Source of the DNA: Microbacter sp. GSS18
GTDB lineage: Bacteria; Actinomycetota; Actinomycetes; Actinomycetales; Microbacteriaceae
Assembly (NCBI GenBank): GCA_029319145.1
Contig: CP119753.1
Location: forward strand, 2,604,001 to 2,668,000
DNA: 64,000 nt
Direction: 5' to 3'
Of the stretch, positions 18,089-26,467 are shown in pieces. The first letter of the stretch is position 1; the number at the start of each line of letters is the position of its first letter. The position numbers and the translations under genes are program-made. The notes beneath the pieces are model-generated. The model was not told the DNA's origin. It saw only the letters and a list, made by a program, of their open reading frames with translations, and ran no database searches.

Positions 18089-19341
18089 GGCACACTCACC
18101 TCCAGGCTGGTCGGCCCCCCGGCCGGGGAGTCGATGCGGGCTTCGCCGCCGGCGGCGGCGATGCGGTTGACGATGCCGTCGAGGCCGCCGCCGGGCAGGA
18201 TCCGGGCTCCGCCGACGCCGTTGTCCTCGACGCGGGCCCACAGCATCCCGGTGTCGCGCAGTCGCACGACGACGCGGCATTCCGTGGCCCGCGAGTGCTT
18301 CGCCGCGTTGGTGAGCGACTCGGCGATCGCGAAGTACGCGGCCGCCTCGGCGTCGCGGCTGCACCGGCCGTCGAGACGCACGTCGAGGTGCACGGGGATC
18401 ACGGACCGTCCGGCGAGCGCCGACAGCGCGGCGTCGAGCCCGCGGTCGTCGAGGACCGATGCGTGGATGCCGCGGGCGAGCTGTCGCAGCTCGGTGATGG
18501 CGGCCTTCGTCGAGGTGTGCGCCTCGCCGATGAGTTCCTTGGCGGCTTCGGGGTCGCTGTCGATCTTCTGCTGGGCCAACCCCAGCGTCATGCCGACCGA
18601 CACCAGTCGCGGCTGCACGCCGTCATGGAGGTCGCGCTCGATGCGTGTGCGCTCGACGTCGGCAGCACGCACCGCGCCGGCACGCTGCGCGTTCGAGGCC
18701 TGCGCCGCTGCCGTCAGCTGCGCTTCGCGCGAGGGAACCATGATCGCCCGGGCGATGAACCCGTGCAGGATCGACAGGCCGATGATCGCCGCCGCGCCGA
18801 GGAGCGCCGCGAGGATGCCGACGGGCACCGCCCACGCGACCGGCACATCGAACCCGGTGCCCGACAGCGGGATGCCGGCGCTGCGCGCGAAGAGCGGCGA
18901 GAAGGCCAGGACGACGCCAGAAGCGAACAGCCCGACCATGGTGAGCACGATCCAGCCGAGCACGGTGGCGATGGCGGCGTTCGCGACGCCGCGCCACGCC
19001 GCCGGGTCGATCAGCTGCATCCAGAGCGTCTTCATGAAGCCGCCGAACCCGGGCCGTCCGCTGCGCCGCGGACGGTGGGGCGGGATGCCGAAGCCGTACA
19101 GCCCGTCGACGCGGGCGGCTTCGAACCACCCGAGCGCGAAGATCAGATAGATGAAGGCGAGGAGGAAGAGGATTCCGACGCCCAGGATCGGCAGCAGGCC
19201 GAGGCCCAGGCCGAGGAAGGTCGCCAGAACCGTGAAGACGGCGGGACCGATGACACCCATCGCGGCCAGCTGCGCCGACGCGCCGAGGACGCGCAGCGGG
19301 GAGGCCACCGAGGGCGGGGAAGTGGAGTCTGCTGTGGACAT
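18076..19341 (-). CDS. sensor histidine kinase (HisKA_3, putative sensor domain)
   Basis: 421 residues. The N-terminal half is a multi-TM sensor domain of the actinobacterial putative-sensor type (PF13796-like), including LGWFEAARVDGLYG between membrane segments. The dimerisation/phosphoacceptor box RTRIERDLHDGVQPRLVSVG (about residue 235; His in DLHDG) follows, then an HATPase domain with ESLTNAAKHS, VEDNGVGG and GGLDGIVNR. It should autophosphorylate and activate the overlapping response regulator. First gene of a three-gene operon ending with the adhesin-like protein. Confidence 0.92.
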   Translation of the reverse strand: MSTADSTSPPSVASPLRVLGASAQLAAMGVIGPAVFTVLATFLGLGLGLLPILGVGILFLLAFIYLIFALGWFEAARVDGLYGFGIPPHRPRRSGRPGFGGFMKTLWMQLIDPAAWRGVANAAIATVLGWIVLTMVGLFASGVVLAFSPLFARSAGIPLSGTGFDVPVAWAVPVGILAALLGAAAIIGLSILHGFIARAIMVPSREAQLTAAAQASNAQRAGAVRAADVERTRIERDLHDGVQPRLVSVGMTLGLAQQKIDSDPEAAKELIGEAHTSTKAAITELRQLARGIHASVLDDRGLDAALSALAGRSVIPVHLDVRLDGRCSRDAEAAAYFAIAESLTNAAKHSRATECRVVVRLRDTGMLWARVEDNGVGGARILPGGGLDGIVNRIAAAGGEARIDSPAGGPTSLEVSVPCAS

Positions 19342-19434
19342 GACTCCAAGCTAGGACTCGGGGTCCGCGGGCGCGCCAGAGTCTTCCGTACTGTTCTGTT
19401 CGGGTTATCCCCCAGCACGCTGCCCCGGCTCCTC

Positions 19435-19510
19435 GAGAGCACATGCTCTCGCCGAGTGCACCCGACGTGCACGCGCACGCCGTGTCGTCTCGGCGACGCC
19501 ATGTGCTCTC
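19435..19510. repeat. long imperfect palindrome between LLM oxidoreductase and kinase genes
   Basis: Left arm 19435-19456 is GAGAGCACATG, a 3-base mismatch, then TCGCCGAG. Right arm 19489-19510 is CTCGGCGA, a 3-base mismatch, then CATGTGCTCTC. The 22-base arms surround a 32-nt loop. It starts 9 bp downstream of the LLM oxidoreductase stop on the minus strand, so it may terminate or stabilise that message. Confidence 0.7.
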
Positions 19511-19519
19511 GGCGCTGCG

Positions 19520-20395
19520 TCAGCGCAGGCGCGCCAGCGCCTGCTCGTGCACGCGCGGGTCCGATCCCATGCCGGCGGGCGCGTCGGGGGCGTACACCAC
19601 CAGCTCGTCGAAGCCGAGGGCCTCGGCCCGCTCGACGGCGTCGAGGTACGAACCCGTGTCGGAGGTCGGCCGCACGCGTCCGAAGCCCAGGAGGAGCGAG
19701 CGGCGGACCGCGGCGGGGTCACGACCATGGCGGGCGCACTGCGCGGCGAAGCCGGCGGCCTGCCCGGCGAGCAGGTCCCAGAACTCGTCGGCGTCGAGCT
19801 GCGTCGAGCCGGGCCCGCCGTACGTGTTCCACGTGTCGGCATAGCGGGCGGCGAGCCCCAGCGCGCGCGGCCCGTGGGCGGCGAGGACGAGCTCGGGCTC
19901 GGGCAGGCCGTCCGGCGCCGGCAGCGTGCCGAGGCCGCCGAACGCGAGTGCCTCGCCCCGCCACTCGGTCGCCCCGCTAAGCACCGCCCGGTACCCGCGC
20001 ACGACGTCGGCGAACCGGCGCGACATGTCCCGCAGCGCCGGCTCCTCGCCACTCTCGGCGACGGCGCACGAGGGCGCGCCGAGCCCGAGGCCCAGCACCA
20101 GCCGGCCGCCGCTGATGTCCTGCACCGTCATCGCCACCCGGGCGAGGGCGACGGGGCCGCGGAACACCGCCGACGCCACGAGCGTCCCCAGTCGCACGCG
20201 ATCGGTGACGGCCGCGGCGGCGGTCAGCGTCGTGAACGCCTCGCCCAGCCACAGGTCCGGTGCGGTCGCGTGCGTCAGGTGGTCGTACGTGTAGAGGACG
20301 TCGTAGCCCACGTCCTCACCCCACCGGTACCAGCGCTCCTGATCGCGCCACGGCCCGATGGGCGGGACGATGAGGCTGATCCGGCTGAGTGTCAC
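19520..20395 (-). CDS. LLM class flavin/F420-dependent oxidoreductase
   Basis: 291-residue luciferase-like monooxygenase fold protein. It begins LSRISLIVPPIGPWRDQERW and has DHLT near the first barrel strand, the RVRLGTLVASAVFRGPVALA segment, and LVLGLGLGAPSCAV at the cofactor phosphate site. These enzymes use reduced FMN or F420H2. The cofE gene 3 kb away makes F420 plausible, but the sequence alone does not decide the cofactor. GTG 20395 is the only start that includes the first strand. No substrate can be assigned. Confidence 0.87.
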   Translation of the reverse strand: MTLSRISLIVPPIGPWRDQERWYRWGEDVGYDVLYTYDHLTHATAPDLWLGEAFTTLTAAAAVTDRVRLGTLVASAVFRGPVALARVAMTVQDISGGRLVLGLGLGAPSCAVAESGEEPALRDMSRRFADVVRGYRAVLSGATEWRGEALAFGGLGTLPAPDGLPEPELVLAAHGPRALGLAARYADTWNTYGGPGSTQLDADEFWDLLAGQAAGFAAQCARHGRDPAAVRRSLLLGFGRVRPTSDTGSYLDAVERAEALGFDELVVYAPDAPAGMGSDPRVHEQALARLR

Positions 20396-20428
20396 CCTGT
20401 CACCATGCCACGGCGCGTCGCAGCTGCG

Positions 20429-22228
20429 TCAGCGGCCCGAGACCTTGCCGAACAGGCGGGCGATGGGGGCGATCACAAGCGGCCGAGCGGCGACCAGCGC
20501 ACCCGCCACGACCAGCATGGCGACGGTGAAGATCCAGAAGCCCGTCCAGTTCATCGCGTACGCGTCGGGATCGACCGACCCCTGTGCGGCGAACATGTGG
20601 TTGAGGTTGCGGAGCGCACCGGTCGCGAACACCAGCACGACGTGCGCGAAGATGAACAGCGAGAAGTAGAGCATCACCGGGAAGTGCACCGCCCGCGCCC
20701 ACTCGATCGGGTACGCCGTGTTGAGCGCCTTCGCGTCTCGGGGCCACACGTACGACATGCGCACGCCGGTGATCGCCGCCAGCGGAGCCGCGATGAAGAT
20801 CGTCGTGAAGTAGGCGAGCTGCTGCAGGGAGTTGTAGTTGACCCAGCCGTTCTCGGTCGGCCAATCCAGCGACACGTACTGCAGCCCGGCCGAGAGCGCG
20901 TTGGGGAACACCTCCCACGACGTCGGGACGACGCGCATCCACTGCCCGGTCGCGAACAGCAGCACCACGAATGCGACGCCGTTGACCAGCCACAGCACGT
21001 CGAGCGCCTGGTGGAACCAGATCGTCAGACTCGTCTTGACCTTCTTGCCGCCGCGCGGAGACCAGAATGCGGTCGGGCGCTTCTCGGTCCGGATCTGCAG
21101 ACCCGTCCGGATGATCAGCGCCATGAAGAAGATGTTGAAGAAGTGCTGCCAGCCGAGCCACGCCGGCACACCGATGGGCGCACCCTCGGGGAGGTGGTAC
21201 TCGCCCGGATACGTCGTGAGGAAGTCCTGCATGAACGGCAGGCTCAGCAGCCACTGGACCGCGACGACGACCATGCCGGCGGCGAACAGCAGTCCGGCGC
21301 CGCCGACGATCACCGCCCCCGCCCACTGGCCCTTCGTGAACGGCCCGACGCGAACGGGCTCGGGCGCGGGCGCGGGTCGCGTGAACGCCGTCTCGCCCGC
21401 CCAGACGGTGCGGGTGAACGGCAGCGGCGTCGAGTAGTCCTTGGCCGGGACGGCCTCGGCAGCAGGCACGGGCGCAGGCGCAGCAGCGGGTGCGGGCGCA
21501 GCAGCGGGCGCGGGCGCTGGGGCCGTGGCTGCGGCTGCGGCTGCGGCGGCAGCCGGTGCCTCGGTCGGCGCCGGCGCGGCGGCCGCCGCGAAGTCGGCGG
21601 GCGGCCACGGCTCGCCCCCCGGTGTGCGCGGAAGGCCTCGGCGGACGGCGACATCGGATGCCGCCACGGCGGCGGGCACTGCCGCGGGCGCTTCGGCCGG
21701 CGGCGCCTGCTCGGCCACCGTCGATGCGGCGGCGGGCGCGGATGAGGCAGGCGCCGACGGCGCCGCGGGCTCGGAGTCAGGTCGTGCCGGAGCGTCGGCG
21801 GCTGCGCCGCCGGCGGCGAAGTCGGCGGGCGGCCACGGGTCCCCGCCCGGCGTGCGGGGCAGCCCGCGGCGGACGGCGACGGCGGGAGCCCCGGCGGCGG
21901 AGGCGGATGCGGCGGCGGCAGCAGCAGCAGCGGGGGCGGGAGCAGCAGCAGCGGGGGCGGGAGCAGCAGCAGCGGGGGCGGGAGCAGCAGCGGCGGGGGC
22001 GGGAGCAGCAGCGGCCTCGGCGGGCTGCGGGGTCCCCGCGGCCGGTGCCGCGGCGGCAGGCGCGGCTGGCGCGGACGGCGCCGATTCCGGCGCAGCGGCG
22101 GCGGGAGCATCGACGACCTGGTCCGCCTGCTCGGCCACGTCGATGGGAGCCTCGCCGGCGGGCGGCCAGGCGGCACCGCCGGGCGTGCGGGGCAGGCCCT
22201 GCCGGACCGTGCGCGCGTACGTCGCCAT
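20429..22228 (-). CDS. cytochrome b/b6-domain membrane protein with repeated N-terminal motif
   Basis: 599 residues. The C-terminal half (about 300-599) is a six-helix integral membrane b-type cytochrome of the Ni/Fe-hydrogenase/b561 kind, with candidate haem-ligand His in WQHFFN, WFHQAL, AVHFPV and FAHVVL. The N-terminal half is Ala/Pro-rich and disordered, and contains three copies of VRxGLPRTPGGxxWPP (residues 8-23, 119-134, 195-210) separated by Ala/Pro runs, one encoded by a 21-bp tandem repeat. ATG 22228 lies 13 bp after etfA, so this is the third gene of an etfB-etfA-cytochrome operon. A role passing electrons between EtfAB and quinone is inferred from context. Confidence 0.85.
   Translation of the reverse strand: MATYARTVRQGLPRTPGGAAWPPAGEAPIDVAEQADQVVDAPAAAAPESAPSAPAAPAAAAPAAGTPQPAEAAAAPAPAAAAPAPAAAAPAPAAAAPAPAAAAAAAASASAAGAPAVAVRRGLPRTPGGDPWPPADFAAGGAAADAPARPDSEPAAPSAPASSAPAAASTVAEQAPPAEAPAAVPAAVAASDVAVRRGLPRTPGGEPWPPADFAAAAAPAPTEAPAAAAAAAAATAPAPAPAAAPAPAAAPAPVPAAEAVPAKDYSTPLPFTRTVWAGETAFTRPAPAPEPVRVGPFTKGQWAGAVIVGGAGLLFAAGMVVVAVQWLLSLPFMQDFLTTYPGEYHLPEGAPIGVPAWLGWQHFFNIFFMALIIRTGLQIRTEKRPTAFWSPRGGKKVKTSLTIWFHQALDVLWLVNGVAFVVLLFATGQWMRVVPTSWEVFPNALSAGLQYVSLDWPTENGWVNYNSLQQLAYFTTIFIAAPLAAITGVRMSYVWPRDAKALNTAYPIEWARAVHFPVMLYFSLFIFAHVVLVFATGALRNLNHMFAAQGSVDPDAYAMNWTGFWIFTVAMLVVAGALVAARPLVIAPIARLFGKVSGR
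21930..22013. repeat. 21-bp tandem repeat, four copies, in the cytochrome b gene
   Basis: Four consecutive 21-bp units (21930-21950, 21951-21971, 21972-21992, 21993-22013) start GCGGGGGCGGGAGCAGCAGC and differ only in the last base. Each encodes the 7-residue unit AAAPAPA on the minus strand. Period and phase keep the reading frame, so copy number can change without frameshift. Confidence 0.9.
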
Positions 22229-22240
22229 CCTCGCCCGGCC

Positions 22241-23209
22241 CTACTTCTTCTTCGCCTCGAGCGCCGCGATCAACTGCGGCACGACGGTGAACAGATCGCC
22301 GACCACGCCGAAGTCGGCGATCTCGAAGATCGGCGCATCGGCGTCCTTGTTGATCGCGACGATCGTCTTGGCCGTCTGCATACCCGCCTTGTGCTGGATC
22401 GCCCCCGAGATGCCGAGCGCGACATACAGCTGCGGCGACACCGACACACCCGTCTGACCGACCTGATACGACTGGGGCACGTAGCCGGCGTCGACCGCCG
22501 CGCGTGACGCGCCCACGGCGGCGCCGAGCGCGTCGGCGAGATCGTCGACCAGCGAGAACTTCTCGCCGGATCCGAGACCGCGGCCGCCCGAGACGACCTT
22601 GGCGGCACCGCGCAGCTCAGGACGCGACGAGGTCACGACGGCCTCCTCGACCGCACCGACCGTCGCCGACTTGCGGCCGGAGGCGGCCACCTCGAGCTTC
22701 TCGACGACCGGCGAGGCGACAGCCTCGGCACGGGCGTCGATCGAGCCCTGGCGGACGGTGATGACGGGGGCGCCGAAGGTGACCGACGCCTCGACGTTGT
22801 ACGCGCCGCCGTACACAGAGTGCTGCGCCACCACGCCGAGGTCGTCGCGCGAGACGCCCACGGCGTCTACGCACAGCCCCGCCCGCGTGCGCGCCGCGAA
22901 CCGAGCGGCCGCCTCACGGCCCTCGATCGAGTGCGACGCGAGCACCGCATCCGGCTTCACCAGATCCGCCGCGGCGGTCAGCGCGTCCGCGACCGGGACC
23001 ACAAGGCCGTCGCCGGGGGCGGCGACCAGGACGGTGCTCGCACCGAGCGCAGCGGCATCCGCCGCGAGCTTCTCGTCGCCCACGACGAGTGCGACGGGCG
23101 TCCCGACGGTGGAGGCGGCGCCCAGCAGGCCCGCCGACGAAGCGGCGAGCGCTCCGGACGGGGTCACATCGAGGAGGACCAGGATCGAATCGCTTGCGAA
23201 ATCAGCCAT
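22241..23209 (-). CDS. etfA: electron transfer flavoprotein subunit alpha
   Basis: 322 residues. The C-terminal FAD-binding domain is clear: [60 protein letters not shown] and [24 protein letters not shown] 23209 has GGGGGAG 10 bases upstream; the 22-residue extension in the frame is discarded. With EtfB it collects electrons from acyl-CoA dehydrogenases such as that encoded at 31686-32846. It lies 16 bp after etfB and 12 bp before the cytochrome b gene. Confidence 0.97.
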   Translation of the reverse strand: MADFASDSILVLLDVTPSGALAASSAGLLGAASTVGTPVALVVGDEKLAADAAALGASTVLVAAPGDGLVVPVADALTAAADLVKPDAVLASHSIEGREAAARFAARTRAGLCVDAVGVSRDDLGVVAQHSVYGGAYNVEASVTFGAPVITVRQGSIDARAEAVASPVVEKLEVAASGRKSATVGAVEEAVVTSSRPELRGAAKVVSGGRGLGSGEKFSLVDDLADALGAAVGASRAAVDAGYVPQSYQVGQTGVSVSPQLYVALGISGAIQHKAGMQTAKTIVAINKDADAPIFEIADFGVVGDLFTVVPQLIAALEAKKK

Positions 23210-23225
23210 GTTGTTCTGCTCCCCC

Positions 23226-24002
23226 TTACGCGAGCCGGTTCTGGATGAGGAAGTCCGCGAGCTGCTCGCCCGCATCGCCCTCGTCGGTGATCTTCACGCC
23301 CGCCTCGCGCGGCGGCTTCTCGCTGATCGTGGTCATGATCGAGCGCGCCGCGGCCGGGTCCATGGGGTCGAGGTCGAGGTCGGCGAGCGACAGCGTCTCG
23401 AACGGCTTCTTCTTCGCCGCCATGATGCCCTTGAAGTTCGGGAACCGCGCGTCGGGAAGCGCCTCGGTGACCGAGATCAGAGCGGGCAGCGGTGCGGACA
23501 CCGCCGCGGTCGCGCCATCGGTCGCGCGCTGCCCCGACACGGTGTCCTCGGCGATCTCGATGGTGTTGAGCATCGTCGCGGCCGGCACGTCGAGGATCTC
23601 GGCGACCATCGCCGGGATCACGCCACCCGTACCGTCGGTCGACAGGTTCCCGGCGATCACGAGATCGAACCCGGTGCGCTCCAGTGCGGCGGCGAGGACC
23701 TCGGCCGTCAGTCCCAGGTCGGCGCCGGCGAGCTGCTCGTCGACGACCTGAACGGCGGATGCCGCCCCCATCGCGAGCCCCTTGCGCACGGTCGCCGCCG
23801 AGGCCTCGGCGGCCATCGACAGCACCACCACCTCGGTTCCCGCGTTCGCGTCGGCATACGACAGCGCCACCTCGAGGGCGCGCTCACCGATCTCATCGAT
23901 CACGCGGTCGCTCGCATCACGCTCGGCGAGCCCCGTCTCGAGATTGAGCTTCCGGTCACCGTAGGTGTCCGGGACCTCCTTGACCAGGACGACGATCTTC
24001 AT
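23226..24002 (-). CDS. etfB: electron transfer flavoprotein subunit beta
   Basis: 258 residues. It starts [20 protein letters not shown] and contains [21 protein letters not shown] and the recognition-loop region [20 protein letters not shown] that contacts dehydrogenase partners. AMP-binding subunit of the EtfAB heterodimer. First gene of the etfB-etfA-cytochrome b operon, divergent from the liv operon across 359 bp. Confidence 0.97.
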   Translation of the reverse strand: MKIVVLVKEVPDTYGDRKLNLETGLAERDASDRVIDEIGERALEVALSYADANAGTEVVVLSMAAEASAATVRKGLAMGAASAVQVVDEQLAGADLGLTAEVLAAALERTGFDLVIAGNLSTDGTGGVIPAMVAEILDVPAATMLNTIEIAEDTVSGQRATDGATAAVSAPLPALISVTEALPDARFPNFKGIMAAKKKPFETLSLADLDLDPMDPAAARSIMTTISEKPPREAGVKITDEGDAGEQLADFLIQNRLA

Positions 24003-24361
24003 TTCGAATCTGCTCCTTCGACTCTGACGAGTCTATTCACGCCGCCGGACCCTCCCGACCCGGGGCGAGAAAACCTACGAACGATGCCCGCGGGGCGCGC
24101 GCTCCGTTTGTGGACTGCTGACGACGGACCAGGAACGGCTCCGCGCGGGTCGCGTGCCGCCGCTGGCGGGCATCCTTGCGTACGCGCGCCGGACGTCGCT
24201 GTGACGTGATGTTCACTTCTGATGCGGCATCAGGCTCTTCGCAGGCCGCACAGCGATCATGCACACGTGAATCACAATTAACAAAATTCGTGACATTCGG
24301 CCGGTGATTTGGCAGACTGCCGTCAACAGCGCAAGACCGAAGCACCGTTCGAGGAGGAACG
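24003..24361. other. divergent control region between etfB and livJ-type gene
   Basis: 359 bp with no credible gene; a 102-codon minus-strand frame at 24037-24345 has no family resemblance. The right part (24268-24300) is unusually AT-rich for this genome and holds the candidate etfB promoter. A palindrome GTGAATCAC (24267-24275) lies inside that promoter. GGAGGAAC precedes the livJ-type start at 24362. Confidence 0.6.
24256..24284 (-). promoter_or_regulatory. candidate etfB promoter
   Basis: Read on the minus strand, TTGTTA (24284-24279) and CATGAT (24261-24256) are separated by 17 bp. The palindrome GTGAATCAC lies within the spacer and could be an operator. It implies a 5' leader of about 245 nt. 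Confidence 0.4.
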
Positions 24362-25636
24362 ATGTCTCATCCGCACATCACAAGAGCACGCCTGATCACG
24401 CTCGCATCCGTCGGCCTCGTCGGAGCCCTGGCCCTGTCCGGCTGCGCCGGTCGCGACGCCGGCAACACCCCCGAGGACACCGGCATGGCCGAGGCCTGCG
24501 ACCCCGGGTTCACCGACGACACGGTCACCATCGGCACGAGTCTGCCGCTGTCGGGTCCGGCCGCCGCGTACGGCGCGATCGGGACGACCATGAAGGTCTA
24601 CTTCGACGACATCAACGCCGACGGCGGTCTGACGTTCGCCGACGGCACGCAGCGCGACGTCGAGGTCATCGTCATGGACGACGGCTACGACCCCGCCAAG
24701 ACCTCGACCAACGTCCGCACGCTCGTCGAGCAGGACGAGGTGTTCGCCCTCGCGGGCGTGCTGGGCACCGGCGCCGCCATCGGCGTCGCCCCGTACGTCG
24801 AGGAGAACGGCATCCCGAATCTCTTCGTCGGCACGGGGACCGACGCCATCCCCGCCCTCCACACCGACGGCACGAACTGGACGATCGGCTTCATGCCGCA
24901 GTACAGCTTCGAGGTCGAGACGCTCGCGACCTACATCACCGAGACCTACCCCGACGCGACCGCCGCGATCCTGTACCAGAACGACGACTTCGGCGAGAGC
25001 GTCTACGAGGGCTTCGAAGCGGTGTTCGAGGGCACCGGCGTCGAGATCGTCGCCGCCGAGAGCTACGAGCTGTCGGCCGCCTCGGTCGACAGCCAGGTCA
25101 CCGCGCTCGCGGCATCCGACGCCGACATCTTCCTCGACTGGGCCGTCGGCGCGTTCGCGACGCAGTCGCTGAAGAAGAAGCTCGAACTCGGCTGGGACGC
25201 GACGACGGTCATCAGCGCGCCCGCCGCCGACGCGACGTTCTTCTTGAAGCCCGCCGGCGAGGGCGCGGCCGACGGCGTCGTCTCGATCGCGTACACGAAG
25301 GACATCACCGACCCATCGCTCGCGGGCGATGCCGGCTTCGACGCGTGGACCGAGTTCGCCGCCGCCCACCCCGAAGAGGTCAACGCGATGTTCGCGCCGT
25401 CGGCGGCCGGCTACCAGACGGCGCAGCTGCTCGAAGCGGCGCTGGCGTCGATGGACGGCTGCACCCGCGAGGCGCTCCTCGACGCGGCGACGTCGTTCGA
25501 CGGCCTCGAACTCGACCTGTCGCCGATTCCGGTGTCCACGTCGTCCGACTACCCCTACACGTTCCAGGAGATCGGCGTGCAGGTGTTCAACGGCAACACG
25601 TGGGACCTGCAGGACGGCACCTACACCGTCGACTGA
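24362..25636 (+). CDS. livJ: branched-chain amino acid ABC transporter substrate-binding protein
   Basis: 424-residue lipoprotein of the LivJ/type I periplasmic-binding fold. The signal helix ends in lipobox LSGC (Cys26), then TVTIGTSLPLSGPAAAYGAI, the family's first strand, and KVYFDDINADGGL. GGAGGAAC before the ATG is a strong ribosome site. First gene of a five-gene liv operon (J-G-F-H-M) with complete components. Ligand likely branched-chain amino acids or related compounds, supported by the valine catabolic genes 1 kb beyond the operon; binding specificity is not visible. Confidence 0.93.
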   Translation: MSHPHITRARLITLASVGLVGALALSGCAGRDAGNTPEDTGMAEACDPGFTDDTVTIGTSLPLSGPAAAYGAIGTTMKVYFDDINADGGLTFADGTQRDVEVIVMDDGYDPAKTSTNVRTLVEQDEVFALAGVLGTGAAIGVAPYVEENGIPNLFVGTGTDAIPALHTDGTNWTIGFMPQYSFEVETLATYITETYPDATAAILYQNDDFGESVYEGFEAVFEGTGVEIVAAESYELSAASVDSQVTALAASDADIFLDWAVGAFATQSLKKKLELGWDATTVISAPAADATFFLKPAGEGAADGVVSIAYTKDITDPSLAGDAGFDAWTEFAAAHPEEVNAMFAPSAAGYQTAQLLEAALASMDGCTREALLDAATSFDGLELDLSPIPVSTSSDYPYTFQEIGVQVFNGNTWDLQDGTYTVD

Positions 25637-25648
25637 TCCGAACGGGGC

Positions 25649-25674
25649 GGGGCCGGCCGCACATGGCCGGCTCC
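25649..25674 (+). terminator. intra-operon stem-loop between livJ and livG
   Basis: GGGGCCGGCC (25649-25658) pairs with GGCCGGCTCC (25665-25674), with one G-U pair and a 6-nt loop; weaker pairing continues outward to about 25642/25681. It sits between the binding-protein stop and the ATPase ribosome site. Likely a partial terminator or 3' stabiliser giving excess binding protein. Confidence 0.55.
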
Positions 25675-25696
25675 GCTCCGCTGTTCCAGGAGAACC

Positions 25697-26467
25697 ATGA
25701 ACGCCATCCTCGAGGTCGCCGAAGTCGAACTGTCCTTCGGCGGCGTCCAAGCGCTCGACGGCCCGAGCTTCACGGTGAACGAGGGCGAGATCGTCGGGCT
25801 CATCGGACCCAACGGAGCCGGCAAGACCAGCCTCTTCAACTGCATCAACGGGCTGTACAGACCGCAGTCGGGCATGATCCGCGTGGGCGGGCGGCACGTC
25901 ATCGGCATGCCCCGCCACCGCATCACCGACCTCGGCGTGAGCCGGACCTTCCAGAACATCGGCCTGCTGATGTCGCAGACCGTGCTCGAGAACGTGATGG
26001 CCGGCACCTACCACGTCTCGCACGGCGGCTACTGGGCCACCGCGCTGGCCCTGCCCCAGGTGAAGCGCAGCGAGCGGTCACAGCGCGCGTCCGCGATGGC
26101 GGTGCTCGAGGCCCTCGGTCTCGCCCCCGTCGCCGACGTGCCGGTGGCGGTGCTGCCGTTCGGCACGCTCAAGCGCGTCGAGCTCGCCCGCGCGCTCGTC
26201 AGCGAGCCCCGCCTGCTCCTCATCGATGAGCCCGCCAACGGGCTCATCCACAGCGAGGTCCTCGAACTCGCGGACACCATCAAGCGCCTCGCCCGCGAGC
26301 GCGGCACGGCGATCCTGCTCGTCGAGCACCACATGGCGCTCGTCATGCGCGTGTGCGACCGCGTCGTCGTGCTCAACCTCGGCCGCAAGATCGCCGAGGG
26401 CGAGCCCGCCGACGTCGCGAACGATCCCGCGGTCGTCGCGGCCTATCTGGGAGGAGCGGCGGCATGA
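25697..26467 (+). CDS. livG: branched-chain amino acid ABC transporter ATP-binding protein LivG
   Basis: 256-residue ABC ATPase. Walker A GPNGAGKTS (about 36-44), the Q-loop in GVSRTFQNIGLL, a degenerate signature LPFGTLKRVELARAL where LSGGQ is expected, Walker B LLLIDEPANGL and switch His in LVEHHM. LivG proteins normally lack a canonical LSGGQ, so this is consistent with function. AGGAGA precedes the ATG. The stop overlaps the livF start by 4 bases (ATGA). Confidence 0.95.
   Translation: MNAILEVAEVELSFGGVQALDGPSFTVNEGEIVGLIGPNGAGKTSLFNCINGLYRPQSGMIRVGGRHVIGMPRHRITDLGVSRTFQNIGLLMSQTVLENVMAGTYHVSHGGYWATALALPQVKRSERSQRASAMAVLEALGLAPVADVPVAVLPFGTLKRVELARALVSEPRLLLIDEPANGLIHSEVLELADTIKRLARERGTAILLVEHHMALVMRVCDRVVVLNLGRKIAEGEPADVANDPAVVAAYLGGAAA

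Noticed and set aside
21441..22457. Ala/Gly-rich plus-strand frame antisense to the cytochrome b N-terminus
   Set aside because: Arises from the Ala/Pro repeat DNA read on the other strand; the minus strand has conserved motifs and operon context.
24037..24345. 102-codon minus-strand frame in the etfB/livJ gap
   Set aside because: No family resemblance, no ribosome site, and it spans the AT-rich promoter region.
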